In this document: positions 1 through 10,196 of the stretch, one piece after another
Position numbering within the stretch: the stretch's first letter is position 1
How the letters are laid out: every line of letters begins with the position of its first letter
NCBI GenBank assembly: GCA_027919835.1
Contig: JANVFP010000024.1
Coordinates: 310,001 to 374,000, forward strand
Direction: 5' to 3'
Source: Lentinula raphanica
Taxonomy: Eukaryota; Basidiomycota; Agaricomycetes; Agaricales; Omphalotaceae
Length of the DNA: 64,000 bases
Translations under genes and position numbers: made by a program
The notes under the pieces: model-generated
Database searches by the model: none
Told to the model about the DNA's origin: nothing
The model's input: the letters and a program-made list of their open reading frames with translations, nothing else

Positions 1-87
1 GTCTGAACGTTGTGAGTGACTCAGTGAGCCTCGAGGGAAGGAAAAGGGATTCGTGGGAAACCTGGCGCTAGCTGAATCTCTGCCACC

Positions 88-241
88 ATGGCACTTCAAG
101 CCGCCGCGGACGTTCAGCTGTCGGACGCCAAGTTGCAACCATCATCATCAATTCGGGATCCAAGGAATGATCTCTTCATCATAGCCTCGCCATTTCTCAA
201 TCTACATATGGTGCATAGAGATTTCATCGACATCCTCCAAG
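88..241 (+). CDS. possible first exon of an unidentified gene
   Basis: An ATG in a strong Kozak-like context (gccaccATGg) opens 51 codons and ends at a good GTGAGA donor at 242. An acceptor at 291-294 gives a 53-nt intron and keeps the frame open (Val-Ala-Pro-Leu-Arg...), but all continuations I tried stop by about position 425. The deduced peptide matches no family I know. It may be a short gene, the 5' end of a gene disrupted by the LINE at 667, or chance. Only the start context and the splice signals support it. Confidence 0.25.
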
Positions 242-294
242 GTGAGACTTGTTAGTATACTTACACGCCTGATATACATGCAATTTTAAATCAG

Positions 295-653
295 TCGCCC
301 CACTGCGGACGGGTATCATTATCATGGTGTTCTCATCCCGAAGTTTGGTATTGTCTATATTACAATCTCATCAAACTAATCATTCAATGTCTTATCGTCT
401 ACCTTTACAGGCTATGCGCTATAGCTAGAGCATTTGAAGGCACTCTCCAGTCACTGCTAGTATAAATAAAGCCATGCAAGGGGTGCAACCGTTGTGCATC
501 AAGCTCATTATGTGCTTTGAAGTTTGGATGATGCAGACCATAGCCGAAGCTGGTCAAACTCAACGAGCAGAGACTTTTGACCAGCTTCAATCCGCGGACC
601 GCATGCGAATGATACCCTGCCACGAACCTAATACACTGCTCAGATGCACACCC
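295..653. other. flanking sequence, no convincing gene
   Basis: This stretch holds weak splice-like signals (an acceptor near 414) and short open frames without recognisable content. It is the 5' flank of the LINE insertion. I see no RNA gene or repeat. Confidence 0.5.
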
Positions 654-666
654 AAGTTTTTCGGGT
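654..666 (+). repeat. 5' target-site duplication of the LINE
   Basis: The 13 bases AAGTTTTTCGGGT recur exactly at 8423-8435, directly after the poly(A) tail. The first two A's cannot be separated from the tail, so the duplication is 11-13 bp. It fixes the 5' end of the element at about 667. Confidence 0.9.
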
Positions 667-768
667 TGGACTGAACAAACTCACACGAGTGGTGGGCCGA
701 CCAACCGACTCTGTTTCAAAATAACCACCTCGAAGCTACTACACACGCATACCACTCGAGGAGCAGAA

Positions 769-2502
769 ATGTCTCAAACATCACCGTTTCCAGCTACGCA
801 AGGAAATGTGGGAGAACAAGGACCCGCCGAAGCGATGGTGAGTTTCCACTCCATCGGGATGTCATGTGGTAACAACGAAATGTATGTTCAGGACCAGAGT
901 TCCGAAATCCAAGAAGGCCCAAACAAAAAGGCCCGGAACAGTTTTGACCAATCGGCACACCAAACGCCTGTCATCACATCTCCCACTACTCGGAAAACTA
1001 CCTCAAACCCCCAGGTAGCGGACTCCCCCACCAGGAGCTATAGGCGGGGCCAATCTGGAGCATCGGATAGTGAGAACGATAACAGCAGTGTCTTCTCCCG
1101 AGGCAGGTACGACCCAGCGCGGGACACCGAAAACCGCTCGATGCATGCTGCGAATGACTGGCCAGATCAGCAAAACTTCACAGCCCAGCCAGCCCCACCT
1201 CCAGAATCGACTGCCTCCCCTTCTGAGGATATGGATGATGAGGACGACACGGCAAAACTCTTTGGACCTGGGAAGGTGCACCCCTACCGTAGGTCTGGAA
1301 GCAGTGTTACACCCAGGAAACCCAACAACCGCGTATCACATGCGTCGGTGGGGACCATACCTGCTCTTATCCTGCAATGGCCCTCGAAAGACGTCGAACG
1401 CGCCAACTTGCCTCCGAACAAGGACTTGAACCCCCATGGCCCCCTGCTTCCCTCCGACCAAGACGCCGACGTCCAGATCCACTTCCAAAAAGCCTCCGTC
1501 TCTGATGGCACATGGGAGTCGGTAGTCTTCTACCCCTCCGATCTCCTCCTCAATCTTGAGCCAGAGCAGCGTAAAGCGGTAACCGAGAACCCGGAGAAGT
1601 GGCTAGCTGTAGTCTACCTCAACGGAGGACGAGACCTCTTCAGGAAGAGAACCTCGACCGTAATCGACACGAAGTCCTTCCTCAATGAGGTTGGATGTCA
1701 GGTCGAGGTGGTGATTGCTCCCTTCTATGAAACCAACGCACCGCTCTCCCCAGCACCGAAGAGGCCTCGAGGCCAGCGAGACAACAGGAAGCCCGCACGA
1801 AAGCCAATCACTGAAGGAGAAGGTGACAAGTACGCAGGTGGATACACCGCTTTTTTCAAAGTTACCGACCCCACCATGCGAGGCTACCTCACAGAACGTC
1901 AGACATGGGCGATCTCCCCCGTGCTAGCCTTCCATGTCCTGGAGTTTGATATGATGGAACGCCCGTGGACGGTCTGCCTCGTGTACGCAAATATCGACTC
2001 AACTAGTATCGGGACGGGGGAAGACATTCTCTATGCGATCAAAAACACCCTCTGGCACGACACCAAATTCACAACTCTCTATATGAACAACACTTCCTAC
2101 ACGGGCTCCCAGCAGGAGGCGGTCCTAGCTTTCACGAATACGTTTGAACTCGTCTACTCCGGCTACAGCGTCACCTACAAAGGAAACAGCCCTCAGGTCT
2201 GGGTCCTTTATGCTGAACCCTTCGCAACTGGGAAGGATTTCTGGGAAATGGATGAGGCGGAAAAGGCTGTCCGGACATACATCTCGAAGAAAGAATTCTT
2301 CGTTGATGGAGCCAAAATCGTCTGCGAAAGGAGAACCTGTGTCACCTGCAAAGCCACGACACACCACTCCGAGGAATGCCGATTCCGTAAAGCCAATGGA
2401 TGGAACGGACCAACCATGGGCGTCAACCAGACCATCGAGGCCCTAGCCAAGAAGAGCGCGGAAGAGAAGCAATCACCGGGTCCAAGCCGCCGTCATCGTT
2501 AG
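769..2502 (+). CDS. LINE ORF1 (gag-like nucleic-acid-binding protein)
   Basis: A 577-residue open frame lies in the first third of the LINE. The N-terminal 190 residues are low-complexity, Ser/Pro/Gln-rich and acidic in places. The middle (about 200-500) is a more ordered, aromatic-rich block. Near residues 530-550 there is a cysteine/histidine cluster (CERRTCVTCKATTHHSEEC) resembling a retroelement zinc knuckle with altered spacing. By family analogy it binds the element RNA and forms the RNP that ORF2 uses. The ATG at 769 is the first good start, about 100 nt inside the element. No stop or frameshift is present, consistent with a young copy. Confidence 0.85.
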   Translation: MSQTSPFPATQGNVGEQGPAEAMVSFHSIGMSCGNNEMYVQDQSSEIQEGPNKKARNSFDQSAHQTPVITSPTTRKTTSNPQVADSPTRSYRRGQSGASDSENDNSSVFSRGRYDPARDTENRSMHAANDWPDQQNFTAQPAPPPESTASPSEDMDDEDDTAKLFGPGKVHPYRRSGSSVTPRKPNNRVSHASVGTIPALILQWPSKDVERANLPPNKDLNPHGPLLPSDQDADVQIHFQKASVSDGTWESVVFYPSDLLLNLEPEQRKAVTENPEKWLAVVYLNGGRDLFRKRTSTVIDTKSFLNEVGCQVEVVIAPFYETNAPLSPAPKRPRGQRDNRKPARKPITEGEGDKYAGGYTAFFKVTDPTMRGYLTERQTWAISPVLAFHVLEFDMMERPWTVCLVYANIDSTSIGTGEDILYAIKNTLWHDTKFTTLYMNNTSYTGSQQEAVLAFTNTFELVYSGYSVTYKGNSPQVWVLYAEPFATGKDFWEMDEAEKAVRTYISKKEFFVDGAKIVCERRTCVTCKATTHHSEECRFRKANGWNGPTMGVNQTIEALAKKSAEEKQSPGPSRRHR

Positions 2503-3029
2503 ATAGGTGCACGCAGGTCATGGTAATCGGTCTTAACGGGTCTATGCAAATGTCAGTACTTGAAGTTCGTGTAACCAAATTTGTCTTGTACCGGGGACTC
2601 TACCCCTCGAATGAATCACAGTTCTTACCACAACAAGAATAGATAAGTGTAAGGACTAACCCGAGCTTGGGTTCGGAAGAAGACATGAGCATTGGGCCAT
2701 GCAACCCTCCCCGCCCAAATTTACTGACTAACCTGGTTAGGACAGGAAAGCGGTGTGAGGGATAAGCGTCTTGGAGGATGGCGGGGCCGATTCCCTGTCA
2801 GAATCTGAGGCGCCGCAATGGTGAGGCTATTTAGCCTGGGGTACACCTGCCAGCAATCCTGGCCTCCTGCTTTGTTCCCTCTACAAGCCCAAGACTGTTC
2901 TGGGGACAAGGTACGGAAACCCCGAAGGTGGGACACCCACTGACAAGCCCTCGCGAGGCTGTCGGTGGATCCATTTTCTTGTTTGTAGCTACTAACTATT
3001 TTACAGATCCTCAAGGTGCCGATGCGTCG

Positions 3030-6000
3030 ATGTTTGGTTCGAGTCATCCCGGCCCCAGAGATTCTGAAACCCCGGCCTCCAGTTTCATTATCAATGAGGG
3101 GGCTGAGAGTAGCGGGGAGGGATCTCGGTCTCGAGATAGCCTGGGTCCTCAACTGGACCAAGGCGGTGTAGGTCGCTACACTCAAAGCTCGAGAGAGCAG
3201 AACGCTAATCATGGCGGAGAGGCTGATCATATGCCAGGCGGAGTTAATCAACTAGCCAACCCCGGTCTCGGGGCTCACCCTGAACTTAACGCAGCTGGGA
3301 GCGTGGGGGATCTGCCCAGGAATCGGGGAGAAGCCCCCAGAGCGAATATATGTAAGCTGAAAACAAAAGCCCACATCAAAGTAGCAGCCCTTAACATTAG
3401 AGGCATTGGGAACTCGGACATATCACACCCAGACAACAAGTGGGTTCACATCAACCAATTGCTACGAGACGAAAAGATAGGCATCCTGGTAGTAGGTGAA
3501 GCCCACTTGAATCCCAGACGTCTAGATGAAATCAGTCGGATAACAGAGTCTCGGATGAAAATACTCTATTCAATGAGGGAAGACACGTCAAATGCCGCGG
3601 GGGTAGCAATAGTCCTTAACAAGAACCGGACAAATGTACAAGGAGTGCTCATGCATGAAATAGTGGCAGGCCATGCCATACAGATCGAAACAAACTGGCA
3701 TGGCCAAGAACGATTGACGCTGCTAGCCATCTATGCCCCAAACTGCTCGGTAACAGCAAACGCTGATTTTTGGACTAGAATCCGTGAATGGTATATAAGA
3801 AACCCTAATCGCCCTCGCCCCGACATCATGCTTGGAGACTGCAATGTTGTAGAGGAGGCCATGGACAGGCTCCCGATGCCCCTGACAGATACAGCATGTG
3901 CAGCAGTCGACTCCCTGGATGAGCTGAAAGCGGAGTTGCAACTAATGGATGGATGGCGCGCAACTTACCCACAATCCAGAGCTTTTACCTATGCACAAAA
4001 GAGAGGTGGAGAGGTTGTCCACCAGTCTAGGCTAGACCGAATATATGTGAAAAGTCACGTCTTTGACCATACCTTTGAATGGGAAATAAAAACTACTGGT
4101 ATCAGAACAGACCACAGACTGGTAAGCGTGCAGTTCACATGCGAGGAGGCTCCAATTGTAGGTCACGGAAGATGGTCATGGCCCACACACCTAACTTACG
4201 ACAAGGAGCTAACAAGATTCATCCACGAAGAAGGGTTGTTACTGCAAACGAAGATGGAAGAGGCCCAACGCGCTCGTCTCATGGGTACCACAACCCATGT
4301 CGATACCCCGCAATCTCTGTGGGCTGTTTTTAAGAAACGGATAACAGCCTTCTCAAGGAAACGCGCTAAGATCGTGGTGCCCAAGTTGCAACAAAAGATC
4401 ACTGACCTGGAGCGAAAGATTGCCTTGGTGGAACGGGTGACTGAAATATCAGAAGATGAGAGAGCCAGCCAGATGGGCCCCCTTACGGAAGAATTAACAG
4501 AACTCGTATGCAGAAGGCACAGGGCTACAAGGGCTACAGTCAAAGCCAGAAACACCCTAGAAGGGGAAACAATTTCTAAATATTGGTCTGGCCTGCACAA
4601 GACCAGAAATAGCAGAGACCTCATACACCGGCTACGAATACCTGCGACAGACCCAACAGAACAGGCATCATATGAAAAACACTCCCCACGTATGGCGGAG
4701 ATGATGCGAGATTACCATGCAAAGGTACAAATTGACGAGCAGGAGCCCAACGTGGAAGCCAGAACACAGGCAATAGTAGAGGTACTCAACAAGGTCACGG
4801 TTCAAACACCGGAAGAATCTCAGGAGGCCCTGGGAGCGCGACTCTCATATGAAGACGTGGCAAATGCACTCTTTTTATCGGCAAACGGCAAGGCCCCAGG
4901 TTTGGATGGAATCCCATATGAGGTCTACAAAACAGTAAATGGGAGATTCAAAGATGATAGAGCCCATGACCGACCTGCATTTGACATTGTGAAAGCCCTC
5001 CTAACGGTCTTCAATGATATTGAGGAATATGGTACACAGGAAGGGTTAGACTTCTCCGTAAGCTGGATGTGCCCACTATACAAGAAAAATGACAAATCAG
5101 ATATGGCAAACTACCGTCCAATATCACTGCTGAACACGGACTACAAGACGATGACCAAAGCAATGTCCATCAAACTGGCCAAAGTTGCCCCACAGATTAT
5201 AAACATGGCACAGGCAGGGTTCGTCCCTGGCCGCCACATTTACGACCAGATCTGGCTGTCGAAGTTGGTGATAAATCTTGCGGAGGTTACGGAAGCTGAC
5301 GGAGCAATTGTTGCACTCGACCAAGAGAAAGCCTATGACAAGATCAAGCATGATTATATGTGGGAAACGCTGCGTTCATATAACATACCGGAAACATTCA
5401 TCAACACAGTCAGGAATCTGTACAGCGATGCACAAACCTACGCGGTTGTAAATGGGGAAACGAGCAAAACACCATTCAAGGTGACCAGAGGTGTGAGACA
5501 AGGAGACCCACTCTCCTGCCTCCTTTTTGACATTGCAATTGAGCCTCTCGCAGAAGCCCTCCGGAAGTCAGACCTGAAAGGGTTCCAAATCCCAGGGAAA
5601 CAGGAACGCCTGATAGCGACCCTGTTTGCAGACGACACGACTGTCTACTTATCCAGTAAGGATGACTTCGGCGACCTAGTCAAAATCCTAGATCACTGGT
5701 GTCTGGCATCAGGAGCGAAATTCAACATCAGCAAGACTGAAATCATACCAATTGGCTCAGAGGAACACCGAGAAGCTATGCGACAAACCAGATATATAAA
5801 TGGCCTAGATGGCACACCCATACCTGACCATATCAAGATTGCCCGAGAGGGTGAAGCAATCCGATCACTCGGAGCCTTGATAGGCAACAACGTCTGCCAA
5901 ATAAGCACATGGTCAAGAGTGATAGAGAAGATCGACGCAGCTCTCACAAGGTGGGAAGCCAGTCACCCCTCTATGGAGGGTCGCCGACTCATTGTGATGA

Positions 6001-8213
6001 TGATCATAGGAGGAATGACCCAATACCTAACGAAGGTACAGGGCATGCCAAAGGATATCGAGACCCGCCTCGACAAGAGGATCCGTAAGTTCCTGTGGGC
6101 GGACAAGGATAAGGTAACCGTGAACAAGGAAACAGTCTTCATGCCAATCGAAGCTGGCGGTCGAAATCTGCTGAACATCGCTGCACGCAACGAAGCCATC
6201 ACAGTAACGTGGATCAAATCATACCTTAACTTTGGACCCGACCGCCCAATATGGGCCTCGGTGGCAGATGCTCTATTCGCGTTCCACACCCCAGAATCAG
6301 AGCGAAGTGTGGAGGACTCCGTCAAGGTGAATGTCTTCCTACAGTCATGGAAGACCAAGTGTAAGGAGCTACCCAAAGATCTGCAAGATCTGTTGAAGGT
6401 AAGCGCGAAACATGGAGTGAGATTAGAAGGCCTTGCCTTCTCAAGGGAGATCCTACGCCAAATGCCCATATGGTATCATATCGAATCAAGACCCATCCGA
6501 CACCTCAACAGGGGACGAGAAAGCTCCTGCCTGAGGGATAACCACCAAGTTCGCACCGTTGGTGAAGCTGAAAAACTAGCGAGGATGAAAGGAACTCCCA
6601 GACACACAAACCGAAGGGACTGCAGGTGCACATCATGTACCGCGGTTCGGTCCGCCACGAAGTGCAACGCACCAAACCGATGCATGAACAGGGCGGAGCA
6701 ACTCTTGGATACACTCCCCCAAAAATGGAACCCATGCAGCGTACTGCCGGAAGACTTCGAACCACAAGTGGTTGAGGCGCCCAGGCGTAGGGAAGGGACT
6801 TTTGATCCTAGAATAACAACAAGAGGATCTCTATCAGATGCTTTCCGTATCTTCACTGAGGGGAGGAAATGTAACACTACCGCCGATCTGAGCGAGCTAG
6901 ATGTGACAAATGACGAGAACATTGCCGCGTACACAGACGGCTCGTGCGAGAACAATGGCGGTGACGATGCAGTAGCAGGAGCCGGAATCTTTGTCACGGA
7001 AAACAGCCCACTAAACAGGGCGATAAGAGTCCCAAATGAGCTGGTACAATCAAATCAGACAGGTGAGATCGTGAGCATCAAGGAGATAGCAGAGTCTGCA
7101 CCTCCGAATGCAGGGCTGAACATATACAGTGATTCCCTGACCATGGTAGAAGGATTGACCAAGAACCTCAAGTCATGGGAAGACAAGGGATTCACAAACG
7201 TTGCAAACAGCCTGGAGATACAGGTAACAGCAGCGCGAATGAGAGCCAGACAAGCCCCCACCAGGCTGAAATGGGTCAAGGGCCACGCAGGGATCCATGG
7301 GAACGAGAAGGCTGACGAGCTGGCAGAGGTTGGCAGGCAGAAGACCGAGGAGGACTTGATAGACCTCACAATTCCCAAGGAACTCCGGGTAACTGGAGTC
7401 AAATTGAACACAATAACCCAGTCGTTGGCCTACGCGAGAATAAGGGAAGAGTTAGCGGAGAGTGATGCGTATGAAAAAGCAACGCACCGAACAAATACCA
7501 CGAAAAACCTCATGCTAGCGAAACAAGCAGCCCTGGATGGCAGTGGAAAAGTGGTGACAGATGCGCGAATCTGGTTGTCGATGCGCAGCAAAGATTTTTC
7601 GAGGCCGTTCCGATATTTCTTGTGGATGACAGCTCACGAAGCATACAAGATTGGAGACTATTGGACGAGGATCAACTGGGAAACCCAGCGTGGAGAATGT
7701 CAAACATGTAACACCACGGAATCGATGGAGCACATCCTAACGAAGTGTCGGTGTGCAGGTCAGGACGAAGTGTGGAAACTATGCGGTGAAATATTCACCA
7801 GGGCTGATATAACATGGGAACGCCCATCTATAGGTGACATCTTAGCATGTGGCCTGATCCAAATCACCAATGGGAAAGGAAAGCCGGACAAAGGAAAATC
7901 GAGGCTTTACCGGATTGTTATATCAGAATCTGTCCATCTCATATGGAAACTAAGGAACAATCGAGTCATTAATGGTAAAGAGCCACCCTCGGAGAGAGAG
8001 ATAGCAAACAAGTGGCATTTTGCACTGAACTCGAGACTGGCAACGGACAGGATTCTGACTAGAAGAAAAACATTTGGCAAGAGGGCCATAGCGGCCCACC
8101 TAGTCCTCAACACATGGAATGGCACACTTGAGGATGAAGGAAACCTCCCGGGCGACTGGACACGGGAGGCTGGAGTTTTAGTGGGTAGGTGCACAACATT
8201 GGATGGAGGATGA
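3030..8213 (+). CDS. LINE ORF2: endonuclease, reverse transcriptase, RNase H
   Basis: The frame is open from 2928; the first ATG is at 3030, giving about 1,727 residues. In order: an APE-type endonuclease (LNIRGIG, a VGEAH motif, LGDCNV, and a TDHR motif near its end); a reverse transcriptase with YRPISLLN, ALDQEKAYDKI (the block holding the first catalytic Asp), RQGDPLS and the FADD catalytic box; an RNase H with the acidic residues in YTDGSC, GEIVS and YSDS plus the late WVKGHAGIHGNEKADELA block; and a C-terminal Cys-rich motif (CQTCN...MEHILTKC). It nicks target DNA and primes reverse transcription on it. A branch-site-like CTAAC and acceptor TTTACAG at 2993-3006 hint at an intron between the ORFs. 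All domains and catalytic residues appear intact. Confidence 0.93.
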   Translation: MFGSSHPGPRDSETPASSFIINEGAESSGEGSRSRDSLGPQLDQGGVGRYTQSSREQNANHGGEADHMPGGVNQLANPGLGAHPELNAAGSVGDLPRNRGEAPRANICKLKTKAHIKVAALNIRGIGNSDISHPDNKWVHINQLLRDEKIGILVVGEAHLNPRRLDEISRITESRMKILYSMREDTSNAAGVAIVLNKNRTNVQGVLMHEIVAGHAIQIETNWHGQERLTLLAIYAPNCSVTANADFWTRIREWYIRNPNRPRPDIMLGDCNVVEEAMDRLPMPLTDTACAAVDSLDELKAELQLMDGWRATYPQSRAFTYAQKRGGEVVHQSRLDRIYVKSHVFDHTFEWEIKTTGIRTDHRLVSVQFTCEEAPIVGHGRWSWPTHLTYDKELTRFIHEEGLLLQTKMEEAQRARLMGTTTHVDTPQSLWAVFKKRITAFSRKRAKIVVPKLQQKITDLERKIALVERVTEISEDERASQMGPLTEELTELVCRRHRATRATVKARNTLEGETISKYWSGLHKTRNSRDLIHRLRIPATDPTEQASYEKHSPRMAEMMRDYHAKVQIDEQEPNVEARTQAIVEVLNKVTVQTPEESQEALGARLSYEDVANALFLSANGKAPGLDGIPYEVYKTVNGRFKDDRAHDRPAFDIVKALLTVFNDIEEYGTQEGLDFSVSWMCPLYKKNDKSDMANYRPISLLNTDYKTMTKAMSIKLAKVAPQIINMAQAGFVPGRHIYDQIWLSKLVINLAEVTEADGAIVALDQEKAYDKIKHDYMWETLRSYNIPETFINTVRNLYSDAQTYAVVNGETSKTPFKVTRGVRQGDPLSCLLFDIAIEPLAEALRKSDLKGFQIPGKQERLIATLFADDTTVYLSSKDDFGDLVKILDHWCLASGAKFNISKTEIIPIGSEEHREAMRQTRYINGLDGTPIPDHIKIAREGEAIRSLGALIGNNVCQISTWSRVIEKIDAALTRWEASHPSMEGRRLIVMMIIGGMTQYLTKVQGMPKDIETRLDKRIRKFLWADKDKVTVNKETVFMPIEAGGRNLLNIAARNEAITVTWIKSYLNFGPDRPIWASVADALFAFHTPESERSVEDSVKVNVFLQSWKTKCKELPKDLQDLLKVSAKHGVRLEGLAFSREILRQMPIWYHIESRPIRHLNRGRESSCLRDNHQVRTVGEAEKLARMKGTPRHTNRRDCRCTSCTAVRSATKCNAPNRCMNRAEQLLDTLPQKWNPCSVLPEDFEPQVVEAPRRREGTFDPRITTRGSLSDAFRIFTEGRKCNTTADLSELDVTNDENIAAYTDGSCENNGGDDAVAGAGIFVTENSPLNRAIRVPNELVQSNQTGEIVSIKEIAESAPPNAGLNIYSDSLTMVEGLTKNLKSWEDKGFTNVANSLEIQVTAARMRARQAPTRLKWVKGHAGIHGNEKADELAEVGRQKTEEDLIDLTIPKELRVTGVKLNTITQSLAYARIREELAESDAYEKATHRTNTTKNLMLAKQAALDGSGKVVTDARIWLSMRSKDFSRPFRYFLWMTAHEAYKIGDYWTRINWETQRGECQTCNTTESMEHILTKCRCAGQDEVWKLCGEIFTRADITWERPSIGDILACGLIQITNGKGKPDKGKSRLYRIVISESVHLIWKLRNNRVINGKEPPSEREIANKWHFALNSRLATDRILTRRKTFGKRAIAAHLVLNTWNGTLEDEGNLPGDWTREAGVLVGRCTTLDGG

Positions 8214-8397
8214 AGGTAAGTGACGGTGTTGGAAGAGGTGTTGACAGTGCTGTGCGAGTCCCACACAAGAGTACCAGGCGGTGCAAGTGCATGATGCATT
8301 TCTCCAGGTGGTTCCCTAACTCGGTCCCCGGACCTTGTACTTTCGAGATGCCCTGATACGATGACCTTGTCAGACGTTGATGGGAGCTACTCGCCAC

Positions 8398-8424
<27 letters not shown>
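8398..8424 (+). repeat. LINE 3' poly(A) tail
   Basis: There are 27 uninterrupted A's, followed at once by the second copy of the target-site duplication. An unmutated homopolymer of this length suggests recent insertion. Confidence 0.92.
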
Positions 8425-8428
<4 letters not shown>

Positions 8429-8435
8429 TTCGGGT
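8423..8435 (+). repeat. 3' target-site duplication of the LINE
   Basis: This is an exact copy of 654-666 and shares its first two A's with the poly(A) tail. Confidence 0.9.
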
Positions 8436-8590
8436 GCGTTCTGCTGCTCCCGTGTATTGATATCATGGCTACTAGGTTGATACTTTGATTCCATCATACG
8501 GAGGATTGAACAAAAACGGGGAGACTCGTCAATTTTCGTACTTATAGCAAGTACACTTCATCATCCGACCCCAACCCGCCAACCCACAAA

Positions 8591-9610
8591 ATGGCTGCTA
8601 CCACCACCATGAAAGTTCCTCACTTGGGAGGTATCACAGTTGGGTACAGATTGTCGGGAAACACATATGACAAGACCAAGCCAACGGCCTTGCTCGTCAA
8701 CTCGTTGTATACTACTGTGTCACTATTCAACGACATGTTCACAAATACCAAGCTCATCGATGCAATGAACATTTTAGCTGTAGAACCCCTAGGTCATGGG
8801 GCAACAACCTGCCCTATCGAGCATTTCACCTACTGGGATAGTGCCATCATGGCGCTGCAGGTAATGGACAGTCTCGGAATCGAGAATGCCTTTGCACTTG
8901 GTGTAGCTCAGGGCGGATGGATTGTCGTCCGGATGGCATTATTGGCACCAGATAGGGTTTGTTCAGCTACTATGATATGCATATGTTCAATAACAACTGG
9001 TTGAATTCGTAGATTTCAGGATTAATGCCCATAGGCACCTCTATGGACTCCGAATCAGAAGAATCCCGCAAGAAAGGTGCTTGGGATCCCCACCGATTTT
9101 CGATCCCATTCATCGAGAAATGGTCCAGCGTGGACCCCACGCCTAGCTTCGTAGTTGATGATATCTGGGTCAAGATGGTTAATGGCCTTGCTTTCGCCGA
9201 GGCTCTCACCCAGGAGCGCGAAATTTTCTGGAATTCGACAATGAAGTCCGTGTATAAGGGAGACGAGGGACGAAAGAAACTCAGGGGAGCGTTGATCTGT
9301 TTGCTCGAAAGAGACGGTCTTTTCTTGCGATTGAGAGATATCAAGTGCCCTGTGCACTGGCTTCAGGTCGGTATCTTGAAATCCAATATCACAAAGAACT
9401 TGATACAAAATTCTATGATATATACAGGGAAGTCAAGATAAGCCCTTCCCACCTGCTCTGGCAAGTGAACATGTCAAACTGTTCACGTCTTCCAAAGATG
9501 CGAAATTGGATATAATCGAAGGAGGTTGCCATTATGTGAATGTATCACATTCACTTGAAGTCAGTGATGCATTGAAGGGACTGGTAGCAGGCTATACAGT
9601 CATGGAGTAG
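8591..9610 (+). CDS. alpha/beta-hydrolase paralogue A, nucleophile lost
   Basis: Three exons (8591-8956, 9013-9366, 9428-9610) with 56- and 61-nt introns join in frame to 300 residues; all four splice sites have counterparts in the downstream paralogue. The fold is a small alpha/beta hydrolase of the PcaD/epoxide-hydrolase-like kind: an oxyanion-side PLGHGA motif, a nucleophile elbow, a lid, then QGSQD and GGCHY carrying the acid (Asp244) and His275. The elbow reads GVAQG, with Ala106 where the family and the neighbour (GASQG) have Ser, so ordinary hydrolysis is not expected although the gene stays open. It may be a binding or sensing derivative or an early pseudogene. The LINE ends about 155 bp upstream, so expression may also be altered. 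Confidence 0.85.
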
Positions 9611-10196
9611 TACCAATGTCACGATTATCAAGTTCTATGGACAGCCCAAGGAATCTAGAAGTACCATTGTTCGCTTACAGCTTTGTACTTACTTTCAGCA
9701 GTACTCGTTCTCGACGTTAGTTTATGTACCACATACAGCAACGGTTCTAACTTTTTGCCCTAGTGTGATCGTCCCGCTGCGCGTTCAACAATGTTCGGAA
9801 ACTAAGTTGTAGGTACTTAATACGTGCTTGATGTTTCGACCAAAGCACCGATTATCATCCCCTCTCAGTAGGACTTTATCAGCCTCAGGATTCATGCTCA
9901 AAGTACATAGATCATGGTCGAAGCCGGTCGAACTTACCACCTACAACCCTCATGCACTACTAGCTTCCATTGTGCATGTGGATAGCCCCCTCAGGATCAT
10001 CGCTGCTGATGACAACATTGTTCGTATGCGTTTCCGAGTTGCTAGTCCCGGATCTCTTTGAAGTCGTCTTTTACTTGTCATTAGGATAAAGCGAAGGGGT
10101 GCTGATCGAGAATGAAGCGAGTTAATTTCGTACTTAAGCCTCGAAGCAACTTGCACATTCCATCGTCAGATCCCACTGTGCAAACCAGTCCACGAA
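9611..10196. other. intergenic, presumed promoter of hydrolase B
   Basis: The 586 bp between the tandem hydrolases contain no supportable gene. The last part presumably carries the promoter of the second copy; no clear TATA box was seen. Confidence 0.5.

Larger units (their letters stand above)
667..8424 (+). mobile_element. full-length non-LTR retrotransposon (LINE, Tad1/I-like)
   Basis: A 7.76-kb element is bounded by an 11-13-bp target-site duplication and ends in a pure 27-nt poly(A). It has the two-gene layout of fungal LINEs: ORF1 (gag-like, cysteine motif at its C-terminus) and ORF2 (AP-endonuclease, reverse transcriptase, RNase H, C-terminal Cys-rich motif). Both frames are uninterrupted, and the tail and the duplication are perfect, so insertion was probably recent and the copy may still be competent. 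The RNase H domain points to the Tad1 or I group rather than L1; clade assignment needs a tree. Confidence 0.93.
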
